From NCBI GenBank assembly GCA_031841125.1, contig CM063112.1, positions 29,476,603-29,540,602 of the forward strand: a DNA stretch of 64,000 nucleotides, in the 5' to 3' direction. This document shows, one piece after another, positions 33,312-44,529 of this stretch (positions are counted from its first letter, which is position 1; each line of letters starts with the position of its first letter). The notes below the pieces were generated by a model. The model made no database searches. It was not told the DNA's origin and worked only from the letters and a program-made list of their open reading frames with translations. The position numbers were made by a program, and so were the translations under genes. Source of the DNA: Acanthococcus lagerstroemiae (taxonomy: Eukaryota; Arthropoda; Insecta; Hemiptera; Eriococcidae).

Positions 33312-33576
33312 CAGGGATGTACCAATAGCGGGAAGCAGTTAGGAAAATTTACCATTTCAGTCAGGGATGAAAATAAGGGGGCACGGAAGCCTTCACCGGA
33401 GTTGGAAAATTTTAGTAGATGGGTCAAAAGTTGAAAAAATTCAAGTAATCAAAAGTTTTTTTTAACCAATATAAAAATGTTTTGATAATATGTTGAAATT
33501 GTGAGTTGAGTTAATTGGAACTTTAACATTTTTTGTCCCCCCCCCCTCTCCGAAGAAACTCTTCGTTTGGTCCCTG
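33312..33576 (+). mobile_element. hAT MITE, CAGGGACGTAC family, copy 4 (265 bp)
   Basis: It starts CAGGGATGTACCAATAG and ends TTCGTTTGGTCCCTG. The flanking octamers GTCATACA (33304-33311) and GCCATACA (33577-33584) match at 7 of 8 positions. The interior has one diverged unit of the family motif. Confidence 0.85.
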
Positions 33577-33584
33577 GCCATACA

Positions 33585-33889
33585 AATCAATGACAGACTG
33601 TGCTAAAAGTGGCATCAAAATGAAGAAATCGATTAAATCAATTACTCCGCCAAAAAATTAATATTAGAAAAATCAATTTTTGCTAGTGTTAGCCGAGCGA
33701 TACCCGCTTCGGACAAAGGAATAAGTTTTTTTTAACGTATATTTTTAGCGTCGAAAAATTATGGAGGCGAACTCCTCTATAATTCAGCGAGCAATCTGGC
33801 AACACCGCAGTGTCTGCTTACATCCACACGAACCTATATAATATGATATAATATTTAACATACTCAGCACAGTGAAGAAGATTATTACG
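33585..33889. other. No gene seen
   Basis: AT-rich, with the phrase shared with 32.9 kb and a TATAATATGATATAATATT patch near 33835. Confidence 0.5.
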
Positions 33890-34205
33890 TATGTAGATTC
33901 TAACTCGGTAAAGACTCATTCAGACTTTGTCAGGACTCATCCAAACTCATTAAGATTTTATCATGACATTCTGAAATTCATTAAGAAGGATCGCATTAAG
34001 ATAGCTTAAAGCTTGGCTATTGGTTATGACTTCTTTTGACTCTATTATGAAGCATTCAGACTCTCACAATTTTTGTGAAGACCCATTCAAAATCTTCTAA
34101 GACCTCAGATGTTTGATATTCATTATTCTGACTCTACTAAGACTCATTTAGATTAAGTTATGACTATGACATTGTAATATATGATTTATTCAGACTACTT
34201 TATCT
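33890..34205. repeat. Degenerate GACTCATTAAGACT array, part 2
   Basis: The wording is the same as at 31.3-32.3 kb (AAGACTCATTCAGACTTTG, AGGACTCATCCAAACTC). The block from 32.35 to 33.89 kb separates the two parts and contains transposon insertions. Confidence 0.6.
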
Positions 34206-35283
34206 CAAAGTGGGGATACTGTGTACAGCGGCAGTTTTTCACTTTAGCACATGCTGGTGGTGAAATTATGAACTATTTTCCCACGTTCCTTCGACGCCGG
34301 GTGTCTAGACACTTGAAGATTTGAAAGAGCTCTTATAAGTTATCTGGGAATGTTTACATTAATTTATTGGTGGAAATCTGCGTTGTAGAAAATTATCACA
34401 ATTTTGCGTTGAAATTTATATGGCTGCCGCAACTTTTTTACGAAAAATTCACTTTCAACTTTTTGCGGTAAATGATATTCCTCACGAAACATCCCTCTGG
34501 CATCTAATGCCGTGAATTTACCATTTTCAACGTTAAATAACAATCATGTATAATTATTTTCTGAGTGGGGTTAATTTGAACGGTAAACAAATAATAAACC
34601 CATGTAAATAACAAGTGATTTTGATGGAATGAAAAATATTTTTGGTCGCAATGTTTGAAAATATAGCAAACATAGAGGCTTGCAAGAATACTACCTACAA
34701 TTAGGTATACATATACAGAAGAAACTTTACTAGCGTTTATAGAAGGCCGAAGTTAGAAGTTTATTATCATTTCATTGTAAATAATGCTTTTAATTTTTTT
34801 TTGTACTATTTTCTTCAAATATTCGAATAACTCCCCCCCCCCCCTCAATATAGTGTATTGATTTTCCTTCTCTTCTTAATAAAGTCTTATGAAATTTCAG
34901 CAGTAGAGTCCTTACGGGGCATTATTTTCTTTTCTGCTGTCGTCGAGTTCTCATATCGATACCTTAGATCAAGATAGTGTTATCTACATTTTATTGAAAT
35001 TGACAGAAGAGGAAGAAGAAGTTTTCAATAGCCTGTCACTCCTGTGTTACAAAATCGGGATGTCATGCTTACGTAAAGTTGATATTTTGCCAGCATCAAC
35101 ATGCAGTATTGCACGTGATAGAGCATGAAATTTCCTTTCCAATTACACCAATAACTCATTTTCCCTTAAAAATGTTGATAACACTATTTTGCTTTAAGGT
35201 GTCGAATATGTATAACAGGGAAAAGTGTTCAAAGAATCCCCACAACTGAGGTAACTTTGAACGCATTCTTTATACTGAACTGT
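34206..35283. other. No gene seen
   Basis: AT-rich, with a C12 run near 34832. No long frames. Confidence 0.5.
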
Positions 35284-35298
35284 ACACATTCATGAACA

Positions 35299-35405
35299 CC
35301 TCTCGGCACTGATGCGATGCCTGAAAGGGTAGTTTCCGGTGCCGGGGGTGAGGTGTCATAGGGGCCACTTTGGCGTGCGTTCATCGCCATGCGTCCTACC
35401 ACACC
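35299..35405 (+). mobile_element. 107-bp mini-copy of the LINE 3' tail (copy D) with own target duplication
   Basis: It starts CCTCTCGGCACTGATGCGAT and ends CGTCCTACCACACC. ACACATTCATGAACA (35284-35298) and ACACATTTATAAACA (35406-35420) match at 13 of 15 positions and flank it as a target-site duplication. It contains only the last 107 bp of the LINE, too little to encode anything, so it was mobilised in trans. Confidence 0.8.
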
Positions 35406-35698
35406 ACACATTTATAAACAAGTTTGAAGATGTTTCAAAACATAAAGTGATAGAGGAAACTGGATTTGAAACTATGACTTGAATACTATTTCATTACAAT
35501 CAGTGTAGCCACATTCACACAAAGCAAAATCTAGCAAAATATAGTGGGAAATGTTTACAAGTAGCCCCAGTTCACCGTTCTACTCGGACAGATTCATTAA
35601 AATATTTCACTATACCTGTTTCGATGAGCTTCTATTTAAATTCTAACATCATTATAGTACAAGTTTATTATACCAACTGAACTGCCGTCCCGTACTTC

Positions 35699-38309
35699 TA
35701 GTGATGCCGTCGGGCCGGGTCGGGTCGGTATTAGGCCCGTCTCGCTATTTCAGAATCGGTACGGTACAAATCCCGCTCAGTTTCGGTTCGGGCCAAGCCC
35801 GACCCGAGTCCCGATCGGGCTATCCCGAACTGTCCTGAATGCTTAACAAAAATTAAAATGCTTCACAAAACGTTAAGATAGTGTCGTTGTTACCTAATTG
35901 TAAGGGAGATAAGAATAAATGCAGGTAAAAACTAGCACTGGTTGTAAAGGAGATAAGAATAAATGCAAGTACAAATTAGCACGCGTATCAATTGAACATT
36001 ACGTTGTCATTCCTGCATGTTTTAATCGTCATTCCGTATTTTTAATTTGTAGTGTTTTATTGTGTTGTTTTCGCGCGAAAGTTTTTGTTCCTGTTCTCAA
36101 GTTTTTCATTCTCTCTTTAGTCGAGTTTCCGAGGAAAATTCAGATTATTTCAAACATTAAATCTGGAACATGTCTTAAGTTTTAAATGGTGGTGATTGGG
36201 AAGGAAAGCTGCGGAAGTTTTTAAACCTCGAAAAATATTTCTACAACACCAACCACCAAATGCACTCATTTACTACATTGCAGCCCGCTGTATATTTTGT
36301 TAAAGGTGGTGAGTTTACGGTTTTAAACGAGTATATATTTATCGACACCCTGGGCACTTTAACCTTGGTAATGGGATCTGTTCAGAGGCTGACTTACATC
36401 CTTGGCGTGGGGGCTAACAATTTAAAATTTGTGAGTAAAAGTAAGGGAGGGAAATTGTGAAAAATGTTTGAGTTGAGTAGGAATGAACAACATTCAGCTT
36501 TCTGTAGGGGTTTGGAGGCAACAAGGTAATTATTCCGTATTTTTCCATAGTTTTGAAATTTTTTATCAAACTTGTCTCTCACTAGCTGTGATCGAGGAAA
36601 TCTTTAGAACGTTTTGATTCACAATTTTTTTAGAGTCCATTTTGAGATGTAAACATTGTTGGCGCCTCAAATATTGTCCTAAGTACTGACTATCGTAGCA
36701 AAATTTAAGAACTGCTTATCCTTTTGAACTACTAATGCCTGGAGCGCGATGTTTACGCAGTAGTCTTCAACGAAGTGAGCCTCAGTTTGCTTGGCACGCT
36801 TGGAAATGTAAATTATTTATACGGGTATCTTCACTTCTCAAGAAAAGCGAATCTTTTGAAATTTGTAGTTGGAACAAGAAAATTGTACACAAACAAATAC
36901 TGTAATCTGTCATGTCGTTCTCGATGCTCAAATACTCTCCTGCCTCTGATGGAGAGTACACATGTCCCCAAAATAACTTGAAAACCCTGCAATAGGTTCG
37001 TAAAGAACCTTTGAGTACAGATGTTCCTCAGGTGTGCCGCTAAACTCAAATTTATACCCGTTAGGTCTCCAAAATACGTACATACCAAAATCATCGGGTA
37101 AAACTGCAAAATAGTCAATAAAGAGCCCTTGAGTGAAGGGCGAGTGAAGGTGTTCCTCAAGTGTTCCCAAACTCAAATTTCCTAGGAACTGCCCCAGAGT
37201 TGATACATACCAAAATTGATTGTAAAACTGCCAAAAAAAAAATCGGTAAGGAACCCTGAGTGAAGGTTGAGTAGAGGTGCTCCTCAAGTGTTCCTCAAAC
37301 TCAAATTTGTTCCCCGTACTTCCCTACAGTTGGTATGTACCCAAATCAGCTTGTAAAACTGCAACAGTCGATAAGGAACACTTGAGTGAAGTTGGTTAAA
37401 GGGGCTCCTTGAGTGTTCCTCAAACTCAAATTCGTGCTCGGTACCTTCTCAGGGCTTATATAAACCCAAATTTGCTTGTAAAACTAAATAGTTGATAAGG
37501 AGTCCTTAAGGAAAGGTTGAGTAAAAGTATTCCTCACAGATTCCTCAAACTCAAATGTGTTCCAGGTTCTTCCCCAGAGTTCATACCCAAATCCGCTAGC
37601 AAGACAACAAAATAGTCGATAAATAGTCTTTCAGTGGAGGTTGAGTGAAGGTGTTCTTCAAGTGTGTCTTCGGACTCACACTTGTCTTCAGTGTTTCCCC
37701 GAAGTTCATATGTACCCAACACAACTTGTACAACTGTAAAGTGACCAGATAAATAGGCCTTGAGTGAAGGTATTCCTCAGATGTGTCCTCGAACTCAGGT
37801 TTATTACGGGCACTTAGAGTTCTCATATACCGAAAACAACTTGTAAAATTATTGTAAAATGACCGATAAGGAGATTTCGAGTAAACATGTGTCCTCAAAC
37901 TGAATTTTATTACGGGTACTTCCTCAAAGTCCAAATAGAGAAACTTTAACGAAATTTTAATACCTACTACTTGAAAACATTGGATGCCCAAATCCAGGTA
38001 CATCCTCAAATTCGTATTCATAATATTCTACTGAACATACTGAGGAGTAATTTCAAGTCTTTCGCACCTGAAATTAATTTTCTGCTAGCCATCACAACTC
38101 TCTGGAATACTCTCATCATGTCAAGAACAGAGCAAAGAAAAATAAATGATTTTTTCCTGAGCAAATCCCGAATTTGTCCCGAGAAAATCCCGGTTTTAAT
38201 CGGGCCGGGATCAGTAAATTATGTTTCGGGACGGGTCGGTACAACACTACGTTGGATTCGGGTCGGGACCGGGAAATACCGAAATTTCCCGGCCCGAATG
38301 GCATCACTA
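35699..38309. mobile_element. hAT-type element, 2.6 kb, perfect 8-bp duplication, satellite inside
   Basis: CGTACTTC flanks both ends exactly (35691-35698 and 38310-38317). The termini are TAGTGATGCC and GGCATCACTA, and both arms continue with CGGGCC/GGCCCG-rich subterminal sequence (CGGGCCGGGTCGGGTCGGT on the left). No transposase frame is recognisable inside; the interior is AT-rich plus a ~120-bp satellite. So it is either a decayed autonomous copy or a large nonautonomous one. It lies inside the 63-bp inverted-repeat element. Confidence 0.9.
36960..37990. repeat. Satellite array, about eight units of 118-131 bp
   Basis: GTGTTCCTCAAGTGTTCC, CTCAAACTCAAATTTGTTCC, CCCAAAT(C/T)(A/T)GCTTGTAAAACTG and GATAAGGA(A/G)(C/T)(C/A)CTTGAGTGAAGG recur in this order. 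The unit anchors are near 37021, 37151, 37282, 37404, 37529, 37652, 37770 and 37891. Because some periods are close to a multiple of three, minus-strand frames (36831-38021) stay open and encode repeated EEHLHS-like words, which I do not regard as coding. Confidence 0.85.
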
Positions 38310-38389
38310 CGTACTTCCTCCGACGTTAGTTACAAAAATCATCATCTTATAAATATTAGCAGCCGGATATTTCTATTATTTATAACATC

Positions 38390-38500
38390 TCCCTTTTTAT
38401 ACAAAGATAATAATAATAATTTATAATACAAAGATAACAATAATAATTTAAAGATAATAATAATAATTTATAATACAAAGATAACAATACTAATTTAGAC
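38390..38500. repeat. ATAATAATTTATAATACAAAG short tandem repeats
   Basis: Two to three imperfect units of TACAAAGATAA(C/T)AATAATAATTTA lie just inside the right 63-bp terminal repeat. Confidence 0.7.
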
Positions 38501-38569
38501 CAGTTGGTATAATAAACTTGTACTATAATGATGTTAGAATTTAAATAGAAGCTCATCGAAACAATACCT

Positions 38570-40880
38570 CCTTATCGTCTTTCTTCGACTTAACTTGGAT
38601 TACGTTTGGAAGTCTGATTCGGATTCTTGAACTTGTGGACATTGTTGAAACTTTTCAGTTTCATTCAGACTCATTCTGATTCATTTCGGTTGCGTGTTGT
38701 GACGCATTAAGAGTGCGGTGTCACTGTTGTATCTCATTTAAGTAAGAACTTTGTTAGAATTCATTCAAACGACTCCTACCAGTCTCCTATAGACTATCTT
38801 ACAGTTTTTTAGATTCCGGACTGATTCAAACTTTCGTTATACAACTCATTGGTATTCAGACATATACGAAACTGAAACTTTACATGAGGCCCCGGCTTTT
38901 CTAGATCCACCACTGACCCTTACTGAATTATTGATAGCTCCATGCGTTCCACGTTACATATATTAGGCACGTGTATGTACTTATTCGAACGTTGATTAGC
39001 TAACTTACAAAATCTATTCGCCACTTGAAAATTTTTCTGTTAACTTTTTCTTCCAAGTTCGAACATCCTCTGGGAAATCACAACGAAAATACGCAGCCAT
39101 TTCATCACTACACGACTGTAATTTGAGAAAGCTTTAACTATAGGCGAACCCATTAAAACCTGATAATCTTTGCTGCTGGCATAAATACTCCAAAAATTAC
39201 CAGCGCTGCGGTGAAATTATTGTTGCTTGATTGACGGATGCACTCGAAATCCGAGAATCGTTTGGAACGCTAATGCTGCCGATTTGAAAGTTCTTTAGAA
39301 AAGCCGGAGGTTTTGCGAATATTCTATTCAATTTTGTATCGGCTTGGGTGTTGGTGTTAGCATTGCTCCTGAGAACAAAGATGCACAGTATTTGTTATCG
39401 TGCTCGTAAATCATGTTCCGGAGGCAGGGGGCGGTGATCAGGAACCGAATTTGCGAAACTAAGTCGAGGAAGTTTTTCTCGAAAATATAATAACCTAGAA
39501 TATAAAAGAAGAAAACGGTTTTACGTGAAACTTTCAGCGGCGGTCGTGGCAGAGGCGGAACAAGAGAAGGAAAAATTCAGTTCCAAACTCCATTCTGCCA
39601 AAGAAACAAGAGCTCATTTTCGTTGACAATATTGTCGAGAGGAAACTTAATTTAGTATACTAGAGAACTAGGTGAACAGTATGCTACCCTGACATTCTGT
39701 CCAGTTCTTTATTTTTTTTCCTACTTTGAAGTGCACAACCCTCTTGTTCAAAGGCGAAGTGCGCGTGTTATTACATGTACGTTCACGAAACCGTCTCGAC
39801 GTTTTATTAAACAGAGAGGTCGTCGAATCGCGTCGTTTTCAGATGTCGACAAAAACCCTTTTACAGAGTCGCATACTCACTTCCTCATTCATAGGTCAGA
39901 GGTGGGTAACCACAGCACCCGAAATGACCGCGCAAAATTATCCGAATTTAGCGCATTGTTATTGAAATTTAGAAGCTCGATATTGAAGCGACGCCGACAA
40001 TTTTCGGAAAGTAATTACTCCTAATAGCTGTGCATGAATGTCTGGCCGCAATGACGTAAACATTGTGCACAGAGTAATGTAAGCTTGAAGAGAAAATAAA
40101 AAAATCTTCTTACTGAAAACGAACACTCGACTTCGCTGACTAACCTGACGTGATATGAGATTGGAAAACTTCTTGCTGATAAGTACATGTTTTAACTTTC
40201 CATTTGGCTACACTGATAAAGACTTGGAATGGGGTAAGTGTACACTTGAGGAGACGCGCATGCGCGTGGACTGGGGAAGTACTTCCTCGTGCTTGGATAC
40301 TGCTAGCTGCTACTGATATGTTAAGCGGAGATCCGCGGCATGTAAGAATGCGACTAAAATGCAAGATTTTTCATGTGAAGTCGAAAACGGAAAATGGTGT
40401 TGTTAGGCTGACCAATGGCTTCGTCTGATATCAAAAGTAGGGAAAAGGTGATCAAAGGAAAAAATAGCTTTAATGGCCAAAGACTTCATTTTTCAAGGTA
40501 TGGAATATGGCCCACAGTTTTCTTTGAAAGCATAAAAAATCCCACAAACTAATGCAGATAGTTATGTGTGCCACCAAAGTATGCAAAATTAATGCAGGAA
40601 ATTTTTCACATGAAGATAATTTTGAAATCTTCGTATTTATTTGCTGCTGTCTTCTATTTACCGATCCTTGTTTCTTCCCTTTTTGTGTTTCTTCTTATCC
40701 ACCTTTCAGTTTTACTCAAAATTCGTCAAAATAGTGACATAAAAATAAGTGACCGAATCACATCAAGAAATGATCACATTGAAAATATGAGTTCTCAATG
40801 TACTTAACTTTATTCGAGAAGCGTTCATCACAGGTTGAGCAAATAGATCAGTCTCGAGGCCTATGTCCGCTTTCACAACT
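38570..40880. other. Mostly single-copy-looking sequence, no gene assigned
   Basis: 39050-40430 has higher complexity and more CpG than the repeat arrays. Overlapping plus-strand frames at 39726-39965 and 39731-40024 lack a recognisable domain. GACTCATT-like wording returns at 38620-38900. This is one of the few places where a host exon or regulatory region could be hidden. Confidence 0.4.
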
Positions 40881-40886
40881 AATAAT

Positions 40887-41700
40887 CAGAGACGTACCGA
40901 TAGGGAGGGTAGCGGAGCAATTTACCCTCCCTTTAGGAGTTTTTCATTCAGCAGTTGGGAAAATTTACCATTTAAGTCAGGTGGAATTGGAAAAATCCGA
41001 CAAGTTGAAAGTTCTTTTTTTTTTTCTGCTTGCTTTGACATTTGGAAATTGAATTGAGAAGTTGGGAAAATCCAACAAGTCAAAAAGTTTTTTTTTGCTT
41101 TGATATTTGGGAATTTTGAGTTGAGTCATCGATTGAAAAAATTCAATAAGTCAATCAAAAGTTTTTTTTTTTGCTTGCTTTGGCACTGGGGAATTGAGTT
41201 GAGAAGTTGGGAAAATCTAAACAAATCAAAAAGTTTTTTTGCGCTTTGATATTTGGGAATTTTGAGCTGAGTCATCAGTTGAAAAAATTCAAGCCAATTA
41301 AAAGTTTTTGGTTTTTTTTTTTTAGCTTGCTTCGACACTGGGGAATTGAGTTGAGAATTTGGGAAAATCCAATAAGTCGAAAAGTTTTTTCTGCGCTTTG
41401 ATGTTTGGGAATTTTGAGTTGAGTCATCAGTTGGAAAAATCCAATAAGTCAATCAAAAGTTTTCTGGTTTTTTTTTGGTTTTTTTTTTTTGCTTGCATTG
41501 ACAATTGGAACTTGAGTTGAGAAGTTGGAAAAATCCAACAACTGTAAAGGTTTTTTTTTTTTTTTTTTTTTTTGCTTTAGCACATTTGAGAATTCTAAAT
41601 TAAGTCATTAACTGAAAAAAAAAATCTAGTAAGTCAATCAAGTTTATTTATTTATTTTTTTGCTTTCATGTTTTGATACTTGGACATTTTTTGCTGACAG
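40887..41700 (+). mobile_element. hAT MITE, CAGGGACGTAC family, copy 5, satellite-expanded
   Basis: The left end reads CAGAGACGTACCGATAG, followed by the family leader (AGGGAGGGTAGCGGAGCAATT) and then many units of the internal motif: GAATTGAGTTGAGAAGTTGGG, AAAATCCAACAAGTCAAAAAG, poly-T, GCTTTGATATTTGGGAATTT. Anchors lie near 41050, 41115, 41190, 41265, 41345, 41415, 41510 and 41590. No right terminus is found. Poly-T tracts of 10-32 sit between units, and frames here (for example 41126-41452 minus) are artefacts. Confidence 0.8.
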
Positions 41701-43230
41701 CTTTGCTAATGAAAAACTTGTTCGAATTCGATAACTCTTGGGGAGAACTTGGAACTGGATGTCTGGACAACCACTCTGTAGAATCCGTGTTTCTAACAAC
41801 TTTTGTGACGGATGTGTGTGCACTTGATAGTGTTGTCCGATTTGGTGGAATTACATGATGCATCCAAACTGTTGTGCAATTTTATCATAATCTTGTGCAC
41901 AGGAAGCAATGTGTTGATACGACAAAACTTGCCGATATATTTGTGATAAACGTGTTAATTTTATCTCGTTTGTGATAAAAGAGAGATAGATCTTCCTGGC
42001 ACAGGCCCATAGCCCGAGGGGGCAAGGGAGCATTGCCCCCGACTACTTTATTTACCCCATAGAAAAACAAAATATGTTATTATTACTTCCCTCCTTCCGT
42101 GTAACCCTGTCAAGAGGCTGGATACGGCCGGATAGACAACCATATCAATTGAAGGACTACCGATGCTTCACCGATTAAGTGGATATTTCGTAGGCAAAAT
42201 AAGTGCACCTTCGGGGAAAGGTGGTAGAGTGCACGCGAAACTACGATATTCTCGAGGTAATTGAGTCGTTGAATCCGAAAATGTTGTAAACTCGGCGCTT
42301 TTTACCCGACGCATTATTTTCAACGTGGAAATTATTAACGTCTTCATAAATCATTTTGACAAAAACGCGACGTTTATTGGTACGCGGGGAGGAGATGGCT
42401 GAACGTGAGTGCTCCGCTGAAAATGCTTTCGAAATGGCAGTATAGGTGCAAATGGCTGAGAAGTGAGAACTTCTGTTCATGGAAATGTTTATAAGTGTGC
42501 GCACTTCGCGTGCTTTTTGCGAAAATAGGCCAAGCTCGGAATTTCTGTCGTGCCGCTATTTTCGAGAAACTTATCGGTTGATATAGGAAAATGTGAATTT
42601 TCTGTGGAAACTCGCATCAACCAGAAAGCAGTGCGAGTGTTTAAATTCATCTTGTCATGGACACACTCTTCTAGCTATACTGTGTACGACGGCAGCGATG
42701 CATAAACATTGTTCATCATCGTGTCGGTCGAATGACTGGAACGCGTGCAGTGGAAAAATCAATGCTTCAGTTACTGTCACAGTTTTGCCTTTTTAAATTC
42801 AGTTACACCGTTGGAAGGGTATTCCAGAGTGAGTTTTCTCGTTTAGTTCTCATGTTTTCACGTTCTCCTTTCACTATTTCGTGTCCCAGAGGCTTTTCAT
42901 TCGTGTGCTCCTCCCCCGTACACTTTTGCGAAAATTTCTTGATTCTGTACCTTGATGGCAATTGTAGTGGAGGACTTAGGCAAAATATCATACGCGCAGT
43001 TATAGAGGGTGTTTCACAACTTGCAACCCCACAAGCGTCAGATCAGAATACACCGATCTTCAAGTGAAACCGTGGCAAAGAATATAGGACAAAGTGTTGA
43101 AAGTAGAAATAACGAGAAATTTCCCTCGCCTTGCTCGCGAGTTCATGAAGGAAATGAAGGAAATGCCATAAAGAAATTCTGCGTCATAACACCAAAAATA
43201 TTATAACTAGTCTCATCCCCTTAAATTCAG
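41701..43230. other. No gene assigned
   Basis: CAGGCCCATAGCCCGAGGGGG at about 42003 is a transposon-end-like phrase. 42230-42560 and 42600-43000 are complex and CpG-containing. Frames such as 42732-43067 have no recognised domain. Confidence 0.4.
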
Positions 43231-43429
43231 TGCATATACAGGGTGTTCCATGAAAGTTACCCCCTTTTTTTCCCGAACCGATTAGCGGATCTTTGCCGGA
43301 CGAATTGCCATCTTCCTGCGATAAAGTCTAGTTTCTCTAGGGCTTGGAAGATTTTCTCCCCCATTTATGGGGGTTGTAACGTGCCACCAACTTCGGAATC
43401 TTAAATAGAAAGGTATGCCTTTATGCACA

Positions 43430-44345
43430 TCGCTGGAAAGGGCATATCCTGCAAAATACGAATCCGTGAAAAAAAAATATCAAAATTCATCAATTTTGGG
43501 GGGGGGGGAAATGGGCCTAAAGATGACCAAAATCATCAAAGTGTCATAACCTAGCAAACCAACGATTGAGAGAGGGGTCGTCGAGGTCACAGATTCCGAA
43601 TACACGCTTTAACCCGGTTTAGGGCTTTAAAATCCAAATTTTCAACCTAAAATTGGTTCCAAATTCACAAATTTTTGACTTTCTGAATGCAGATTATTAA
43701 AGTGGCTTCACGCACATCGTTGAATAGGGAACATCCTCCAGAGTATGAATCCATGAAAAAAATTTCAAAATTCATCAAATTTGAGAGTAAGGGGCCTAGA
43801 GATGATCCAAATCCTTCCAAAATTGAAGTATCATGACCTAGCAAACAGACTATCGAAAAGGGGGTTTTTGAAGTCGCTGATTCCGAATGTCATACTTTCC
43901 TCCCGATTAAATCCGTTTTAGGGCCCTAAAATTCAATTTTAGACGCAAAAGTGATTCTAATTTACAAATTTTTGAGTTTCTCAACGCAAGTTATCAAAGC
44001 GGCTTCATGCACATCGTTGGATAGGGCAGTTCCTCCAAAATACGAATTCGTGAAGAAAAATGGCGAATTCATCAATTTTGGGAGAGAGGGTCTAACCCTC
44101 TAGTCAAAACCTATGCAAAATCAGATACCTAAGAGAGTGCTGCCATTTACAAATTTTTGAATTTCTCATTGAAGATTATCCAAATGGCTTTATGCGCGTC
44201 ATTGGAAAGTGAACTTTTCCCAAAAACGAATCCGTGCGAAAAAAGTTTGGGTTCATCACGTGATTTCCTACATCCAGCGCATCCTAGGGCCCCGAAATCG
44301 GAAATTTGAATGAGAAAGGTGGTGTCAAATACAAATCTTTGACAT
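43430..44345. repeat. Tandem units of about 200-310 bp in the left palindrome arm
   Basis: Each unit has AAATTTTTGA(C/G)TTTCT(G/C)AA, then GC(A/T)(G/C)ATTATCAAA(G/T)TGGCTT, then TGCACATCGTTGGA(A/T)AGGG, then CAAAATACGAATCCGTGAA and ATTCATCAATTTTGGG. Anchors of the ACATCGTTGGA block are at about 43425, 43715, 44005 and 44195 (the last as GCGTCATTGGA). The right arm keeps two of the units. Confidence 0.8.
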
Positions 44346-44529
44346 TTTGGGACTTACAAGACATACAGTGTTATTCAGTTTTCGTTGCAACATAGGAAAA
44401 CCCGGTATGTTGCGTGGTAATTATGAATAAGCGGGCACACGATGACCGTCTATTCAGATTTAAACGCAACATTTTTTGTGCTCTGTGGCGCCGTGACGGA
44501 CAACAGAAAATGCAACGATTCGGAGGGAA

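Larger units (their letters stand above)
35617..38563. mobile_element. Element with perfect 63-bp terminal inverted repeats, 5-bp duplication
   Basis: 35617-35679 (TGTTTCGATGAGCTTC...) is exactly repeated inverted at 38501-38563. ATACC flanks both ends (35612-35616 and 38564-38568). Without the hAT element nested at 35699-38309, the original unit would be about 330 bp. Its remaining interior is AT-rich with (ATA)n words and no coding capacity. The superfamily is unknown. The TG...CA ends and 5-bp duplication would also fit a recombined LTR-type fragment, but the termini are inverted rather than direct. Confidence 0.85.

Noticed and set aside
37596..38021. 141-codon minus-strand frame
   Set aside because: It is a by-product of the ~120-bp satellite, crosses the satellite edge and has no domain.
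41126..41452. 108-codon minus-strand frame
   Set aside because: It is made of repeated KIPKYQ/FFQL-like words encoded by the MITE-derived satellite and poly-T tracts.
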